Source of the DNA: an uncultured Verrucomicrobiales bacterium | GTDB taxonomy: Bacteria > Verrucomicrobiota > Verrucomicrobiia > Verrucomicrobiales > Akkermansiaceae | Assembly (NCBI GenBank): GCA_937934595.1 | Contig: CALGZA010000041.1 | Coordinates: forward strand, 1 to 64,000 | Reading direction: 5' to 3' | Length of the DNA stretch: 64,000 nucleotides | In this document: piece by piece, positions 38,434 to 48,042 of the stretch | Layout: the number at the start of each line of letters is the position of its first letter | How positions within the stretch are numbered: position 1 is the stretch's first letter | Translations under genes and position numbers: made by a program | Notes under the pieces: model-generated | What the model was told of the DNA's origin: nothing | The model's input: only the letters and a program-made list of their open reading frames with translations | The model's database searches: none

Positions 38434-40101
38434 ATGCTAAACAAGCTAAGATCCCTCCCATGGCTACTTAGCACCCTCCTCATCGCAGCCATCGCTGCCA
38501 GCCCACTCTACTTCATCCTAACCGAAGTCCAAAAACCCACCCAAGAAATGTGGGAATTCATCTCAGAGGAAATAGAAATCCCCGCAGACCCCGCAGACAC
38601 ATCCCCCCCAGAAAACGAGCCATCACCCCTGCAGAACTACATCTCAGGCTCACTCATCATGCTCGCCGGCGTCACCACACTCACCCTCATCATAGGCATC
38701 TCCACCGCCTGGCTCACCACCACATTCCGCTTCCCCGGCCGTACCACACTCACCATCCTCCTCTGCCTTCCCATGGCCATCCCCACCTACGTCATGGCAG
38801 TCATGTACAACGAACTCCTCGAACCACACAAATTCTCACTCTTCCTCTGGATCAGAGACACATACTCTCCAGCCGCTGCAGCACAGTGCTCCATCTACTG
38901 GAAATTCACCCTCGCCATTCTCATCCTATCACTATCATTCTACCCCTACGTCTTCCTCGCAGCAAGAATGGCATTCAAAAAACAATCCCAAGCCTACATC
39001 GAATCATCTCGCATACTCGGCAGATCCATCACCTCCACATTCATCCGCATCTCACTACCACTCGCAAGACCCAGCATCATAGCAGGCCTCACACTCGCAC
39101 TACTAGAAACCATCAATGAATTCGGAGCCATGAAAATCCTCGGCATCGAAACCCTCACCACAGGCATCTTCTCCGCATGGCTAGACTTCGATGAACTAAA
39201 CTCCGCTGTTAGAATCTCAGCCATCATGATGCTCATCATCTTCACCCTCCTCATCCTCGAGCGCCTACTCAGAGGCAACAAAAAATTCCACACCCACCGC
39301 TCCGCTGCCTCAGAAAACCCAGGCATCACCACCAGTAAGTCCAACATCACCATCATCTACACCACAACCCTTGCCATCACCACACTCGCCTTCATCCTCC
39401 CCATATACAAGCTCATCCAGCAAGCATCTCTCGCACTACCAGACCAAAACCTACAGCCATACCTCGACCTCATACTCAGCAGCTCATGGCTCGCCATCAG
39501 AGCCAGTATCCTCATCATCATAGCCGCCACCCTACTCGCATACACCGCCAGAATCACCCCCAAATGGTGGATCCTCCTCACCACCAAAATCAGCCTCCTA
39601 GGCTACGCCATCCCAGGAGCCATCCTAGGAGTCGTCCTCCTCTCAGTCAAAGGAACCCTCCACCAGTCAGCAGACTCCACAGCACAATGGCTCTTCCACA
39701 CCACAGTCACAGGACTCATCATCGCATACGCCATCCGCTTCCTAACCGTCGGATTCAACCCCATCGAAGCAGGATTCAAAAAAATAAACCACAACCTAGA
39801 CGAAGCCTCAACATCACTCGGCAGAAACAAACTCACCACACTCCTAAAAATCCACCTCCCACTCCTCCGCCACTCCTTCCTCGCCGCAGCCATCATCCTC
39901 TTCGTAGACATCCTCAAAGAACTCCCCCTCACACTCATACTCGGCCCATCTAACAACGATACCCTAGCCACCAAAACCTACGGCCTATTCGCCGCAGAAG
40001 AACGCATCCCAGAAGGCTCCATCCCCGCACTCATCCTCGTAGCAACATCACTCCTAGGTCTCCTCATCCTATCCACCATCCTCAAAGACAAACAACCATG
40101 A
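38434..40101 (+). CDS. fbpB: Ferric iron ABC transporter, fused permease
   Basis: A 555-residue permease with two internally related BPD-type transmembrane domains, about 75-275 and 345-545, giving roughly 12 helices. Each half carries the cytoplasmic EAA loop that docks on the ATPase: ESSRILGRSITSTFIRISLP (about 190-209) and EASTSLGRNKLTTLLKIHLP (about 456-475). This is the normal layout of FbpB/SfuB. It lies 45 nt downstream of fbpA, and its last codons overlap the ATG of the ATPase gene. Confidence 0.93.
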   Translation: MLNKLRSLPWLLSTLLIAAIAASPLYFILTEVQKPTQEMWEFISEEIEIPADPADTSPPENEPSPLQNYISGSLIMLAGVTTLTLIIGISTAWLTTTFRFPGRTTLTILLCLPMAIPTYVMAVMYNELLEPHKFSLFLWIRDTYSPAAAAQCSIYWKFTLAILILSLSFYPYVFLAARMAFKKQSQAYIESSRILGRSITSTFIRISLPLARPSIIAGLTLALLETINEFGAMKILGIETLTTGIFSAWLDFDELNSAVRISAIMMLIIFTLLILERLLRGNKKFHTHRSAASENPGITTSKSNITIIYTTTLAITTLAFILPIYKLIQQASLALPDQNLQPYLDLILSSSWLAIRASILIIIAATLLAYTARITPKWWILLTTKISLLGYAIPGAILGVVLLSVKGTLHQSADSTAQWLFHTTVTGLIIAYAIRFLTVGFNPIEAGFKKINHNLDEASTSLGRNKLTTLLKIHLPLLRHSFLAAAIILFVDILKELPLTLILGPSNNDTLATKTYGLFAAEERIPEGSIPALILVATSLLGLLILSTILKDKQP

Positions 40102-40739
40102 ACCATCAACAAACAACCCTAACAGCAAAAAATATCTCAAAAAAACTCGGCGGCAAACCCATCCTCAAAGACATATCCCTCAACCTCATCCAAAGCGAAA
40201 TCATCGCCCTACTAGGTAACAGCGGATGCGGAAAAACAACCCTCCTCAGAATCATCGCAGGACTAGAAACACCAGATCAAGGAACCATACACCTATCAGA
40301 AAAAAACATCACCACACTCCCACCAGAAAAACGTAACATCGGACTCGTATTCCAAGACTTCGCACTCTTCCCACACATGTCAGTCAAAAAAAACATCCTC
40401 TACGGACTCCACAACCTACCCAAAAAACAACGCAACACAAGAACACAAGAAATCCTAAAAACAACCAGCCTAACAGAACACCAAAACAAATACCCACACC
40501 AACTCTCCGGCGGCCAACAACAGCGCGTAGCACTCGCACGCGCACTAGCACCATCACCATCACTCGTCCTCCTAGACGAGCCATTCTCAAACCTAGACGC
40601 CTCACTCAGAGAAAACCTAAGAAAAACTGTGCGTGAGATCCTAAAAAAATCCCACACACCAGCCATCATCGTCACCCATGATCAAGCAGACGCCGACACA
40701 GTAGCCGACCGCATCATCACGATGACGAATCAAACATAA
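40098..40739 (+). CDS. fbpC: Ferric iron ABC transporter, ATPase (short form)
   Basis: A 213-residue ABC ATPase that energises the FbpB permease. Walker A GNSGCGKTTLLR, Q-loop VFQDFALFPHMSV, signature LSGGQQQRVALARAL, Walker B LVLLDEPFSNLD and the H-loop IVTHDQADA are all intact. The protein stops straight after the ATPase core. Typical FbpC proteins have about 350 residues with a C-terminal TOBE-like regulatory domain, which is missing here. The 4-nt overlap with the permease suggests coupled translation. The gene converges with htpG with 6 nt between stop codons. Confidence 0.9.
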   Translation: MNHQQTTLTAKNISKKLGGKPILKDISLNLIQSEIIALLGNSGCGKTTLLRIIAGLETPDQGTIHLSEKNITTLPPEKRNIGLVFQDFALFPHMSVKKNILYGLHNLPKKQRNTRTQEILKTTSLTEHQNKYPHQLSGGQQQRVALARALAPSPSLVLLDEPFSNLDASLRENLRKTVREILKKSHTPAIIVTHDQADADTVADRIITMTNQT

Positions 40740-40745
40740 AACAAC

Positions 40746-42590
40746 CTACTTCACGATCCTCGCCAACAAGTCATTCATCCTATTCACCATACTCTGAGGA
40801 TTATCCATCATCCCAGCAGACAACAACGCATTATCAGTAAGCTGCTCAGTAACCATCGCAGCCAACTCCACATCACTATCCCTAAGAGCTGACAAATTCT
40901 TAATCACCTCATGCCTAGGATTCACCTCCAGCACCACCTTAGCCTCAGGCGCATCCTGCCCCATCGCCTTCATCATAGCTCGCATCTGAGCATTCGGAGC
41001 ATCCTTAGGAGCCAGCGCAGCCACAGGACTATCCACCAAGCGCTTACCAGCCTCCACCTTCTCCACACGCTCACCCAGAGTCTCAGCCATCCAGCCAGTC
41101 AATGAGCCCAGAGCCTCATCATCCAGAGCCTCACCCTCACTCACAACATCATCCAGATCTATATCAGCCCTATCCGCACTCACCAGCTTCTTACCCTTAA
41201 ACTCAGGCATCGTATCAAACACATACTGATCAACAGCATCCGTAAACATAGCCACCTCTATCCCACGCGCCTTAAACGCCTCAAGATAAGGACCACTCTC
41301 TATCACCTCGCGAGAAGCACCCACTATATAATAAATCTCTTCCTGGTCCTCCTTAGCCCTATCAATATACTCCGCAAACGAAGTCAACTTCCCAGCATCA
41401 GTCATCGTAGACTCAAACCTCAACAAACTCGCAAGTGAATCCTGATGCTCAAAACTAGTAGCTATCCCCTCCTTCAAAAAGCGACTAAACTTACCAAAGA
41501 ACTCCTCATACTTCTCAGAATCATCCTTAGCCTGCTTCTCCAAAAACTTTAAAAAACGCTTCGTAATCAACTTATTCAACTTCTGTATAAGCACACTATC
41601 CTGCATACTCTCACGGGAAATATTCAACGGCAAATCCTCACTATCAATCACACCCTTCAAGAACCGCAACCAATCCGGCAACAAATTCTTAGGCTTCGCA
41701 TCAATAAGAACCTTTCGGCAATACAAAGAAACCCCAGCCTCCATCTGACCCATCCCAAACTGCTCCTGATTCTCCTGCGGAACAAACAACAACGAATTAA
41801 TCGCCAATGGAGCATCAGCACTAAAATGCATCTTATAACGTGGCTCATCCCATGCACCAGCCACAAACTTATAAAACTCCGTATAATCCTCATCAGAAAT
41901 ATCACCCTTAGACTTCAGCCACAAAGCCTCAACCTTATTCACCACCTCACCATTCAACTGTATCGGAAACGAAACAAAATTAGAATACTTCTCCAAAATC
42001 GCCTTAATCCTATCCGCCTTAGCAAACTCCTCCTGCCCCTCCTTCAGCTTCAGCACCATCCTACTACCACGCGTGATCCCATCACTATCCTCTATCGTAT
42101 AACCAGTAGACCCATCACTCGTCCATACCAAATGCTCACCTGCCCCCTCATCCCAACTACGCGTATGCACCTCCACCTCATCAGCCGCCATAAACGCACT
42201 ATAGAAACCAACACCAAACTGACCAATCACATCCGCATTACTCTCACCCTTCTCCTTCAACTGCTCCAAAAAAGCCTTCGTCCCAGAATGTGCAATCGTA
42301 CCCAAATTCTCCTGCAGCTCCGCACGCGTCATCCCTATACCTGCATCAGATATCGTCAGCGTATTCTTCTCCTCATCAGTCGTAATATGGATCTCCAACG
42401 GCAAATCCCCATCCACTACACTATTCTCAGTAAGCTGCTTCAGCCTCAGCTTCTCAAGCGCATCAGCAGCATTAGATACCAGCTCTCGCACAAAAATCTC
42501 CTTATCCGTATACAGCGAATGAATAACGATATCCAATAACTGCTTAACCTCCGCCTGAAACCCATGTTGTTCTTTCTCTACAGTTGCCAT
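40746..42590 (-). CDS. htpG: Molecular chaperone HtpG (Hsp90 family)
   Basis: A 614-residue Hsp90 homologue from Met at 42590 (MATVEKEQHGFQAEVKQLLDI); an in-frame start at 42644 would add an unrelated 18 residues. The GHKL ATPase domain has ELVSNAADALEKLR, the DAGIGM motif, the lid region GTIAHSGTKAF and GQFGVGFYSAFMAA. The middle domain (about 230-480) has PLNISRE with the catalytic-loop Arg, and the C-terminal dimerisation domain ends near MVNRMNDLLARIV. Length matches bacterial HtpG (about 620-630). No CIRCE or HAIR element was found upstream. Confidence 0.97.
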   Translation of the reverse strand: MATVEKEQHGFQAEVKQLLDIVIHSLYTDKEIFVRELVSNAADALEKLRLKQLTENSVVDGDLPLEIHITTDEEKNTLTISDAGIGMTRAELQENLGTIAHSGTKAFLEQLKEKGESNADVIGQFGVGFYSAFMAADEVEVHTRSWDEGAGEHLVWTSDGSTGYTIEDSDGITRGSRMVLKLKEGQEEFAKADRIKAILEKYSNFVSFPIQLNGEVVNKVEALWLKSKGDISDEDYTEFYKFVAGAWDEPRYKMHFSADAPLAINSLLFVPQENQEQFGMGQMEAGVSLYCRKVLIDAKPKNLLPDWLRFLKGVIDSEDLPLNISRESMQDSVLIQKLNKLITKRFLKFLEKQAKDDSEKYEEFFGKFSRFLKEGIATSFEHQDSLASLLRFESTMTDAGKLTSFAEYIDRAKEDQEEIYYIVGASREVIESGPYLEAFKARGIEVAMFTDAVDQYVFDTMPEFKGKKLVSADRADIDLDDVVSEGEALDDEALGSLTGWMAETLGERVEKVEAGKRLVDSPVAALAPKDAPNAQMRAMMKAMGQDAPEAKVVLEVNPRHEVIKNLSALRDSDVELAAMVTEQLTDNALLSAGMMDNPQSMVNRMNDLLARIVK

Positions 42591-42910
42591 AATAAATTTA
42601 ATGTTTAATAAGTTCGCGAAAACATAATCACCAATAACCACCAATCAAGCCCAAACTAACGATTTTTATCTAAAACCCACCATTCACCATCTACACCCAG
42701 CCAAACCCCCATCCCACAAGACTCCCTAATGGAACAACATAGAAACCATCAAACTCCAATCAAACCAAAAAACTTACCAACTCACCCAGCAAAAACCACT
42801 TCACTCTCATAAAAACAAAATAAAAACACTCCACAGTAAAACAAACTAGACCCCAAATCCAATATTGACAGAAACATCACATATTGAATGATCCCCACAC
42901 ACAAATCATC
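42591..42910. other. Divergent promoter region between htpG and the SNF2 helicase gene
   Basis: About 320 nt with no convincing gene. It must carry the promoters of two divergent genes. The sequence is A/C-rich on the + strand with little G. I looked for the CIRCE inverted repeat expected for HrcA-controlled heat-shock genes and did not find it. An in-frame TTG at 42884 could extend the helicase gene by nine codons. Confidence 0.5.
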
Positions 42911-45900
42911 ATGATTCCCGCTTCACAACTCCAACAAATCAGCACCTGTTTGAAAAAATCAAACTGGAAAAAACTAATTGAACCAACACTACTACAGCGT
43001 GGTAAAAAAATATTCAATTCAACAAACGTAAAACTACTCCGCTCAACAAAACATAAAGACTATTTCATAATAGATTTTGAAGTAACAGGTAGCCATCCCT
43101 ACGACACCAGCATCGCTATTTACGACGACTCCGATATAGCAGGAACATGTGACTGCCTATACCCACACACCTGCAAACACATTGCCGCCGCACTGTTCAA
43201 AATTGAATCCCTATCCAATAAACCAAAAAAACAAACCCCACCAAACAAACAATCCATAGAAAAATGGATCAATCAACTCCAAGAAACACTCAAAGAAGAC
43301 CCAAAAACAACACAAATCAATAATGACCTAACAGTTAGCAAAAACACCAAAACCAGAGTCATCTACCTCCTCCAACCTCACGTCTACCTAGACAACATAT
43401 ACCAAATCAAAGCAACAAAAGCGAACCTCCTCAAAAACGGAACCTACTCAATCCAAAGCTCAAGCATCACTCACAACCTCAATGAATACAACATACCAAA
43501 ATACATCTCTCCCCTTGACCTAGAAATACTCCTAGAGCTATCAGCCAACCATAACCTCTACGGATACATCATAGAATCCAGATCATCATCCTTTGCCAGA
43601 ATCCTAGAAAAATGCGGAACCACAAACCGCCTCTTCATACCAGAACCCCATCAAGATAAAAAACTAACCCCATTCACATTCACACAACCCAGACAACTTA
43701 TGCCAAACTGGGAAGCATCCTCTACCGGCACACTCAAACCATCCGTCACACTAACCCCCCCTGCATCCACTATACTAGAAACATATCCACAAATCTTCAT
43801 CGATAAAACAACCAGAGAAATAGGCCTCATAGAACAATCTCACTCAGATTCATTCCTCTCACAATGGCTAAACGGCCCCACCCTCACTTCTGAACAAGCC
43901 ACTAAAATAACTCCTCTCATCTCAAAAATAGAACCAGTCACAACCAACCCCACTCCAAAACCAACCACAAAACAAAGAAACATCCCATCCCCACCAAGCC
44001 AAATAAAAATAACCAAAGCCAAACCCATACCAACCCTCAGCATCCAAAGCTTAGACCTCACCCCTGAGGATAACATCTTCTTAAACGCGAAACTACTAGA
44101 CGTCATCACAGGCCAAATCTCATTCTCATATGACGGCGTCAGCATACCCGCCAAAACCACAAAACCAGAAATCATCGTCAATAAAGACAACGTCATCAAC
44201 ACAATCAAACGTAACGTATCTGCAGAAAAAAAATGGCTAAAAACCCTAAACAGCACTGAACTAATACCTACACAAATGGTATTCTCAGAAGCCATAAACA
44301 ACAAATACCTCTCAAGCTACCTTTTCTCAGACAACAAAACCGCAAACACCACACAATGGATTAACTTCCTCGCAGCACACGAAGAAACACTCAAAAAGCA
44401 AGGATGGAATATAGAAACCATCGGTGACCTCGGATACTCCATCCAAGAATACGATGACATCTTCGAAGATCTAGGCCAATCAGATAACAACTGGTTCAAA
44501 TTCGACCTCGGCATCCTACACAATGGCAAAAAAATCAGCCTCATCCCAGCCATCGCCAACGCTATCCAGTCAGGCATGTTCAAAAACTACAACTTCCCCA
44601 CCCATAAAAATGCTAAAATCCCCATCCCACTAGAAAATAACCAATACATCTATTTCCCAGCTGCCAGATTCAAAGAAATACTCGAAAAAATACAAGACCT
44701 ATTCCAACACATCAACGACCGCGGAGAAATCGAAATACCACACCTCAGAGCTGCCACACTAGTCGATGACCTAGACCTCGCAAAAACAAACCAAACTCTA
44801 ACAAACCTCGCAGAACTCGGATCCAAAATCAAAAACATTGACGGACTACCAAAAACTCGCGTCCCAAAAAACCTCAATGCAGAACTACGCGACTACCAAA
44901 AAATAGGCTTCCAATGGCTTCAATTCCTCGCAACCTATAACCTCAATGGCGTCCTCGCAGACGACATGGGTCTCGGTAAAACACTCCAAACCCTCACACA
45001 CCTACTCGCTGAAAAAAACAGCAAAACCAAAAACACAAAAAAACTCCCATCACTCGTCATCGCACCCACATCCGTCATACCAAACTGGCACTCAGAAGCT
45101 AAAAAATTCACCCCATCTCTCAAAATACTCCCACTCCATGGCCTCACAAGACACGAGCACTTCAATGACATAAAAAAACACGACATCATCCTCACAAGCT
45201 ACGCCCTACTCCAAAGAGACCAAGACATCCACCTCAAACAAGATTACCACATCATCATCCTAGATGAATCACAATACATCAAAAACGCCGCCACCAAAAC
45301 CACCAAAGTCGCCAACAAACTAAAAGCAAATCAACGCATCTGCCTCTCAGGAACACCCATGGAAAACCACCTCGGCGAACTATGGAGCACATTCAACTTC
45401 CTCATGCCAGGACTCCTACAGTCATACAAAGCATTCAACACAACCTTCAGAAGACCCATCGAAAAAGACGGTAACTCAGACATCCAAAACTCACTCAGCC
45501 GCAGAGTCTCACCACTCATTCTACGCCGCACAAAAGACGTCGTCGCCAAAGAACTCCCACCTAAAACCATCATCCCACACTACATCACACTCAATGAAGA
45601 ACAAATCGACCTCTACGAAATAATCAGAGCATCCATGGACAAACGCGTCAAAGACGCCATCAAAGACAAAGGATTCAATAAATCTCAAATCCTCATCCTA
45701 GACGCACTACTCAAACTCCGCCAAATCTGCTGCCACCCACAATTACTAAAAACAGCAAAAGCAAAAAAAATCAAAAACTCCGCTAAACTAGACTACCTCA
45801 CACAACTACTCACCACATTCATCAAAGAAAAAAGAAGCATCCTCATCTTCTCACAGTTCACATCCATGCTCAAAATCATCGAAGAGCACCTCATTAAAAA

Positions 45901-46291
45901 CAACATCCCATTCGTCAAAATCACCGGAAACACAAAAGACAGACAAACACCAGTAGACCAATTCCAAAAAGGCAAAATACCCATCTTCCTCATCTCCCTC
46001 AAAGCAGGCGGAACAGGCCTTAACCTCACCAAAGCAGACACAGTCATCCACTACGACCCATGGTGGAACCCAGCAGTTGAAAACCAAGCCACAGACCGCG
46101 CATACAGAATTGGCCAGAAAAATCCTGTCTTCGTCCACAAACTCATCTGCAAAGGAACCATCGAAGAACAAATACAAACACTCCAAGAACAAAAAGCAGA
46201 ACTCGTCGAATCCCTACTCTCTAACTCTACCAATAAATTCAAACTAGACCAAAATACCCTCAGCGGACTACTCGCACCCATAGAAACATAG
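42911..46291 (+). CDS. SWIM-domain SNF2 family helicase
   Basis: About 1126 residues from ATG 42911 (MIPASQLQQIS). An N-terminal SWIM zinc finger is complete: CDCLYPHTCKH with Cys80, Cys82, Cys88 and His90. A middle region of about 500 residues matches the accessory domain that often precedes bacterial SNF2 modules. The helicase core has motif I LADDMGLGKTLQT, motif II ILDESQYIKN, motif III LSGTPMENHLGELWS, motif V GGTGLNLTKADTVIHYDPWWNP and motif VI QATDRAYRIGQ. Such proteins are DNA-dependent ATPases that move along double-stranded DNA or remodel bound proteins (e.g. the RapA/HepA relatives). Specific role unknown. There is no adjacent methylase or nuclease gene to suggest a defence system. 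Confidence 0.9.
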   Translation: MIPASQLQQISTCLKKSNWKKLIEPTLLQRGKKIFNSTNVKLLRSTKHKDYFIIDFEVTGSHPYDTSIAIYDDSDIAGTCDCLYPHTCKHIAAALFKIESLSNKPKKQTPPNKQSIEKWINQLQETLKEDPKTTQINNDLTVSKNTKTRVIYLLQPHVYLDNIYQIKATKANLLKNGTYSIQSSSITHNLNEYNIPKYISPLDLEILLELSANHNLYGYIIESRSSSFARILEKCGTTNRLFIPEPHQDKKLTPFTFTQPRQLMPNWEASSTGTLKPSVTLTPPASTILETYPQIFIDKTTREIGLIEQSHSDSFLSQWLNGPTLTSEQATKITPLISKIEPVTTNPTPKPTTKQRNIPSPPSQIKITKAKPIPTLSIQSLDLTPEDNIFLNAKLLDVITGQISFSYDGVSIPAKTTKPEIIVNKDNVINTIKRNVSAEKKWLKTLNSTELIPTQMVFSEAINNKYLSSYLFSDNKTANTTQWINFLAAHEETLKKQGWNIETIGDLGYSIQEYDDIFEDLGQSDNNWFKFDLGILHNGKKISLIPAIANAIQSGMFKNYNFPTHKNAKIPIPLENNQYIYFPAARFKEILEKIQDLFQHINDRGEIEIPHLRAATLVDDLDLAKTNQTLTNLAELGSKIKNIDGLPKTRVPKNLNAELRDYQKIGFQWLQFLATYNLNGVLADDMGLGKTLQTLTHLLAEKNSKTKNTKKLPSLVIAPTSVIPNWHSEAKKFTPSLKILPLHGLTRHEHFNDIKKHDIILTSYALLQRDQDIHLKQDYHIIILDESQYIKNAATKTTKVANKLKANQRICLSGTPMENHLGELWSTFNFLMPGLLQSYKAFNTTFRRPIEKDGNSDIQNSLSRRVSPLILRRTKDVVAKELPPKTIIPHYITLNEEQIDLYEIIRASMDKRVKDAIKDKGFNKSQILILDALLKLRQICCHPQLLKTAKAKKIKNSAKLDYLTQLLTTFIKEKRSILIFSQFTSMLKIIEEHLIKNNIPFVKITGNTKDRQTPVDQFQKGKIPIFLISLKAGGTGLNLTKADTVIHYDPWWNPAVENQATDRAYRIGQKNPVFVHKLICKGTIEEQIQTLQEQKAELVESLLSNSTNKFKLDQNTLSGLLAPIET

Positions 46292-46413
46292 AAAACCAAT
46301 CACAATAATCCTTCCCAATCAAAAGATAACAGTACATGAATATAACTTAAATAAATAAAACTGCCTACAAAGCAAACTACCATAAATCATTAATATACAA
46401 CCCAAATACATTC

Positions 46414-47073
46414 ATGAAAAATAAAATCACCCTCACCTTACCCACCATACTCATCGCGCTAAACCTCAATAGCCAAGCAGCTATCATCCTCCCCTCAGAC
46501 CTAGGATTCGGCATAGCACAAGCCGGTGACAAAATCACAGGCTTATTCGATGTCAGTACAGTCACAGGAGTGGCCGGCTGTGAGCTATTCCTTGGCACTG
46601 ACGGCCCATTCGTTAACAGCACAGGCACAGGCTGGGAACTAGGTGTAGATAACTCAAGCCTATCTGACAATTTCTCCCTCCATGTAAACTCAGCAGACGC
46701 TATCATTCGAATAACAATGGGAAGTATCTTTGATCCAGGAGAAGATATAATAAGCTCTTTACCGCTCATCGGAAATAACCCAGACCCTTCTGTTTTCGAT
46801 ATCTCATCTCTACAAACAAGCATCAGAATTGAAAACACCTCCTCCAGCGCAGCAGATTGGGGATCACCCTTAGTCTTCGAGGGCAGTGACCCAAGCTCAA
46901 TCTTCCCCGGAGACTGGGTTCGCGCTGACTTCGCCGCACTCGTCTCAAACACTCCCAACACCACCGCAACTCCAGTCACCATCGAAATCCTAAAACCCAT
47001 CCCAGAACCCACATCAATAGCACTAACCCTCATAGGCCTGGGAGCACTCACCATAAAACGCAAAAGAAACTAA
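46414..47073 (+). CDS. PEP-CTERM sorted extracellular protein
   Basis: A 219-residue exported protein. A signal peptide covers about residues 1-22 (LNLNSQAA). The C-terminus is a textbook PEP-CTERM signal: PIPEPTS, a hydrophobic segment IALTLIGLGALTI and the basic tail KRKRN. PEP-CTERM proteins are processed by an exosortase and linked to exopolysaccharide production. The body (about 25-190) is rich in Ser, Thr, Gly and Asp and probably forms beta structure; no catalytic motif is seen. No exosortase gene lies in the window. The extreme C-rich skew makes the antisense strand open too, but the signals above fix the coding strand. Confidence 0.87.
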   Translation: MKNKITLTLPTILIALNLNSQAAIILPSDLGFGIAQAGDKITGLFDVSTVTGVAGCELFLGTDGPFVNSTGTGWELGVDNSSLSDNFSLHVNSADAIIRITMGSIFDPGEDIISSLPLIGNNPDPSVFDISSLQTSIRIENTSSSAADWGSPLVFEGSDPSSIFPGDWVRADFAALVSNTPNTTATPVTIEILKPIPEPTSIALTLIGLGALTIKRKRN

Positions 47074-47141
47074 ACCATCTCCCATCATCCTTTACTCCTT
47101 TCCAAATCCCATTTTTCAGTTAAAATATACACTCAGATACC

Positions 47142-48035
47142 ATGAGTGATAACCCCAAAAACAAATCCACTAACACAACTCACTACGCCGTAGAGATTAA
47201 CAACCTCGTAAAAACATACAGCTCCTCATTCAAACGTAAAAAATTCAAAGCAGTAGACAACGTTTCCCTAAACATCTCCCCAGGTGAAGTCTACGGACTC
47301 ATCGGACCTAACGGATCAGGTAAATCCACCACCATGAAAGCCCTCCTCGGCCTCATCTCTCCCACTTCAGGTCATTGTAAAATATTCGGTTGTGACTCCA
47401 AACGCATCGATGCCAGAAGCGAAATCGGCTTCCTACCAGAAAACCCATACTTCTATAAACACCAAACCGCAGCAGAAACTCTCAAATTCTACGGCAAACT
47501 CTGCGGAATCAAAAGCAAAGCTCTCAATGAAAGAGTCGATGAACTGCTCGAACTCGTATCCCTAAACCACGCCAGAAACAGAAGACTTGCAGGATACTCA
47601 AAAGGAATGCTCCAGCGCGTAGGACTCGCTCAAGCACTCATCCAGAACCCACAGCTCGTAATACTAGACGAGCCCACAGCAGGCGTAGACCCCATCGGAT
47701 CACGTGAAATACGTGACCTCATATTCAAACTCAAAGAAGATGGCGTCACCATCTTCCTCTGCTCCCACCTCCTCGAACAAGTCCAAGAAGTCTGCGACCG
47801 TGTCGGCATCATCTTCGAAGGAACCCTCGTCAACGAAGGAACCCTAGAACAACTAACTGCCATCCAAAACCAACAAGAAATCATCATCGAAAATGCCGAT
47901 CAAGGACTCCTAGAATCCATCTCAGAAATCATCCAAAAACACAGCAGCAGCGGCGCCAAACTCATCAGCTCCAATAAACCAAAATCATCACTCGAAACAC
48001 TTTTCATCAACACAGCTAAAAGCAGACAAAAATAG
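47142..48035 (+). CDS. ABC-2 type transporter ATPase
   Basis: A 297-residue ABC ATPase of the NatA/CcmA/GldA type that exports substrates or energises membrane remodelling. Walker A GPNGSGKSTTMKALLGL, Q-loop GFLPENPYFY, signature YSKGMLQRVGLAQAL, Walker B LVILDEPTAGVD and the switch histidine in LCSHLLEQV are intact. The C-terminal 70 residues are a short accessory domain. The membrane partner follows after 7 nt, and a third gene follows with a 3-nt gap, so the three form one operon. Substrate is not predictable. Confidence 0.92.
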   Translation: MSDNPKNKSTNTTHYAVEINNLVKTYSSSFKRKKFKAVDNVSLNISPGEVYGLIGPNGSGKSTTMKALLGLISPTSGHCKIFGCDSKRIDARSEIGFLPENPYFYKHQTAAETLKFYGKLCGIKSKALNERVDELLELVSLNHARNRRLAGYSKGMLQRVGLAQALIQNPQLVILDEPTAGVDPIGSREIRDLIFKLKEDGVTIFLCSHLLEQVQEVCDRVGIIFEGTLVNEGTLEQLTAIQNQQEIIIENADQGLLESISEIIQKHSSSGAKLISSNKPKSSLETLFINTAKSRQK

Positions 48036-48042
48036 CACCACC

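Noticed and set aside
41826-42539. 237-codon + strand frame antisense to htpG
   Set aside because: It lies wholly within htpG, whose HtpG motifs are unmistakable. Its Ile/Leu/Arg/His-rich sequence has no family features; strand skew keeps the frame open.
42591-42910. CIRCE or other heat-shock operator for htpG
   Set aside because: No inverted repeat of the TTAGCACTC-N9-GAGTGCTAA type is present.
42911-46291. Defence system built around the SNF2 helicase
   Set aside because: No nuclease, methyltransferase or other defence gene is next to it; neighbours are htpG and a PEP-CTERM gene.
46377-47063. 228-codon minus-strand frame antisense to the PEP-CTERM gene
   Set aside because: The + strand frame has a signal peptide and a perfect PEP-CTERM tail; the antisense frame has neither and is a by-product of base composition.
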